Assembly: GCF_023155275.1 (NCBI RefSeq)
Contig: NZ_JALMUV010000008.1
Location: 62,001 to 126,000 of the forward strand
DNA length: 64,000 bases
Direction: 5' to 3'
Source: Streptomyces rhizoryzae
Lineage (GTDB): Bacteria > Actinomycetota > Actinomycetes > Streptomycetales > Streptomycetaceae
Below are positions 62,552-64,000 of the stretch, in pieces. Position 1 is the first letter of the stretch. Every line of letters begins with the position of its first letter. The notes beneath the pieces are model-generated. The model saw only the letters and a program-made list of their open reading frames with translations, did not search any database and was not told the DNA's origin. Made by a program: the position numbers and the translations under genes.

Positions 62552-63670
62552 ATGAGCCTGACCCTGAGGACCATCAGTCGAGAGCAGCATCTGGCATACA
62601 TCCAGAGCCTGCCCGCGGCGAGCCACATGCAGGTCCCGGCCTGGGCAGACGTCAAGGCCGAGTGGCGGTCCGAGAGCCTGGGCTGGTTCGACGCGTCCGG
62701 AGCGCTGGTCGGCGCCGGCCTGGTCCTCTACCGGCAGCTCCCGAAGATCAAGCGGTACCTCGCCTACCTCCCCGAGGGACCGGTCATCAACTGGTTCGCG
62801 CCGAATCTGGAGGAGTGGCTGCGGCCGATGCTCAGCCACCTCAAGCAGCAGGGCGCGTTCTCGGTGAAGATGGGCCCGCCGGTCATCATCCGCCGCTGGG
62901 ACTCCGCCGCGATCAAGGCGGGCATCCAGAACCCCGACGTCAAGCGGCTGCGGGACGTCGAGGCCACCCACATCGAGCCGCGCGCCTTCGAGGTCGCCGA
63001 CCGGCTGCGCCGCATGGGCTGGCAGCAGGGCGAGGACGGCGGCGCCGGCTTCGGTGACGTGCAGCCCCGCTACGTCTTCCAGGTGCCGCTGGCCGACCGT
63101 TCGCTCGAAGAGGTCCACAAGGGCTTCAACCAGCTGTGGCGCCGCAACATCAAGAAGGCCGAGAAGGCCGGCGTCGAGGTCGTCCAGGGCGGTTACGAGG
63201 ACCTGGCCGAATGGCAGCGGCTCTACGAGATCACCGCCAAGCGCGACCAGTTCCGGCCGCGCCCGCTCGGCTACTTCCAGCGCATGTGGACCGCCCTCAA
63301 CACCGAGGACCCCAACCGCATGCGCCTCTACTTCGCCCGGCACAACGGCGTGAACCTCTCCGCCGCGACGATGCTGGTCGTCGGCGGGCACGTCTGGTAC
63401 TCGTACGGCGCCTCGGACAACATCGGCCGCGAGGTCCGCCCCTCCAACGCGATGCAGTGGAAGATGCTTCAGGACGCGTACGCGCTCGGCGCCTCGGTCT
63501 ACGACCTCCGCGGCATCAGCGACTCGCTCGACGAGAGCGACCACCTCTTCGGCCTGATCCAGTTCAAGGTCGGCACCGGCGGGCAGGCGGCGGAGTACCT
63601 CGGCGAGTGGGACTTCCCGCTCAACAAGCTTCTGCACAAGGCGCTCGACCTCTACATGTCGCGGCGCTGA
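62552..63670 (+). CDS. FemABX-family peptidoglycan interpeptide-bridge aminoacyltransferase
   Basis: 372 residues with two GNAT-like FemABX subdomains: AASHMQVPAWADVKAEWRSESLGWFD, YLPEGPVINW, NQLWRRNIKKAEKAGVEVVQGGYEDLAEWQRLYEITAKRDQFRPRPLGYFQRMW and VWYSYGASDNIGREVRPSNAMQWKMLQDAYALGASVYDLRGISDSLDESDHLFGLIQFKVG. It should transfer an amino acid (glycine in Streptomyces) from aminoacyl-tRNA to lipid II. It is followed closely by an alanine-racemase-like gene, which fits a cell-wall pair. Confidence 0.92.
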   Translation: MSLTLRTISREQHLAYIQSLPAASHMQVPAWADVKAEWRSESLGWFDASGALVGAGLVLYRQLPKIKRYLAYLPEGPVINWFAPNLEEWLRPMLSHLKQQGAFSVKMGPPVIIRRWDSAAIKAGIQNPDVKRLRDVEATHIEPRAFEVADRLRRMGWQQGEDGGAGFGDVQPRYVFQVPLADRSLEEVHKGFNQLWRRNIKKAEKAGVEVVQGGYEDLAEWQRLYEITAKRDQFRPRPLGYFQRMWTALNTEDPNRMRLYFARHNGVNLSAATMLVVGGHVWYSYGASDNIGREVRPSNAMQWKMLQDAYALGASVYDLRGISDSLDESDHLFGLIQFKVGTGGQAAEYLGEWDFPLNKLLHKALDLYMSRR

Positions 63671-63730
63671 CCTCTCCACCGCACCGTCCGCACTGACACA
63701 CCCAGCCACGAGAAAGGTTCCGGGCCGGCC

Positions 63731-64000
63731 ATGGCGCTCACCCTCTACGTCGACACCGCGCGCTGGCGGGCGCACCAGCAGAGCGTTCTCCAGCAGTTCC
63801 CCGGGCTGGTCCCGGTCTGCAAAGGCAACGGCTACGGCTTCGGCCACGAGCGCCTCGCCGAGGAGGCCACCCGGCTCGGTTCCGACATCCTCGCGGTCGG
63901 CACGACCTACGAAGCGGCCCGCATCAAGGACTTCTTCAGCGGCGACCTGCTGGTCCTCACCCCGTTCCGGCACGGGGAGGAGCCGGTGCCGCTGCCCGAC
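63731..64000 (+). CDS. Alanine-racemase-like PLP protein (3' end outside window)
   Basis: The first 90 codons are visible: MALTLYVDTARWRAHQQSVL, then PGLVPVCKGNGYGFGHERLAEEATRLG and SDILAVGTTYEAARIK. The PLP lysine lies in CKGNGYGFG, the alanine-racemase N-terminal barrel signature. It lies 60 bases after the FemX-like gene, probably in the same operon, so a cell-wall amino-acid role is likely. Whether it is a true racemase cannot be decided from this part. Confidence 0.82.
   Translation, partial: MALTLYVDTARWRAHQQSVLQQFPGLVPVCKGNGYGFGHERLAEEATRLGSDILAVGTTYEAARIKDFFSGDLLVLTPFRHGEEPVPLPD

Overview
The window is high-GC actinobacterial chromosome and almost certainly Streptomyces (or a very close relative). 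It carries ssgA with its IclR-type regulator ssgR, a fused cydCD, a dnaB/rplI/rpsR/ssb/rpsF block, a Rex operator in front of cydA, TTA codons in regulatory genes, and many ParB-binding parS sites (14 exact GTTTCACGTGAAAC cores plus two degenerate copies). Dense parS sites and the dnaB/ribosomal block place it in the conserved core near oriC. From memory, the gene order resembles the SCO3900s to SCO3970s of S. coelicolor; I could not check this.

Layout. 1-5.9 kb: partial MerR regulator, truncated carotenoid-oxygenase relic, pspAB, htpX, an LLM-class oxidoreductase and a HAD phosphatase. 6.0-6.2 kb: parS array with 40-bp pitch. 6.2-14.3 kb: GAF sensor kinase, then the cytochrome bd operon cydA-cydB-cydCD under Rex. 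14.4-19.9 kb: cyclophilin-like protein, hisC, LacI regulator, metallophosphatase, membrane protein. 20.1-28.9 kb: an integrative element inside thiC. 28.7-30.7 kb: thiC and its TPP riboswitch. 30.7-45.5 kb: YibE/F protein, ssgA/ssgR, small membrane proteins, ptpA, a Cys/Met-metabolism PLP enzyme, a LysR with two TTA codons, NUDIX, flavin and globin-reductase proteins, MFS/MarR pair, GNAT. 45.5-57.3 kb: TetR-zinc-ribbon protein, class V aminotransferase, serine hydrolase, second parS array, TPR protein, a MerR-sliding-clamp fusion, a TetR/FabH pair, an SDR, a TetR, a reductase, dnaB. 57.3-64 kb: DnaA-box cluster, MATE exporter, secreted protease, rplI-rpsR-ssb-rpsF, FemX-like transferase, start of an alanine-racemase-like gene.

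Main discoveries. (1) A large serine recombinase element of about 8.8 kb is inserted in thiC at the codons of the catalytic CX2CX4C cluster motif. It carries a replacement thiC 3' end that keeps thiC open to 596 codons, and the displaced native 3' end lies beyond the far end of the element. The rebuilt attP has a GCTAAT/ATTAGC inverted repeat around a 15-bp core. The element encodes a RepSA-like initiator, a GntR regulator and low-GC cargo (VanZ-like membrane protein, small secreted Cys protein, DUF1330), but no visible FtsK/TraB. (2) parS sites sit inside other functional sequences: the variable stem of the thiC TPP riboswitch, the stem of a rho-independent terminator, the start codon of cydCD, and the ssb-rpsR spacer. 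(3) A MerR DNA-binding domain is fused to two DnaN clamp domains.
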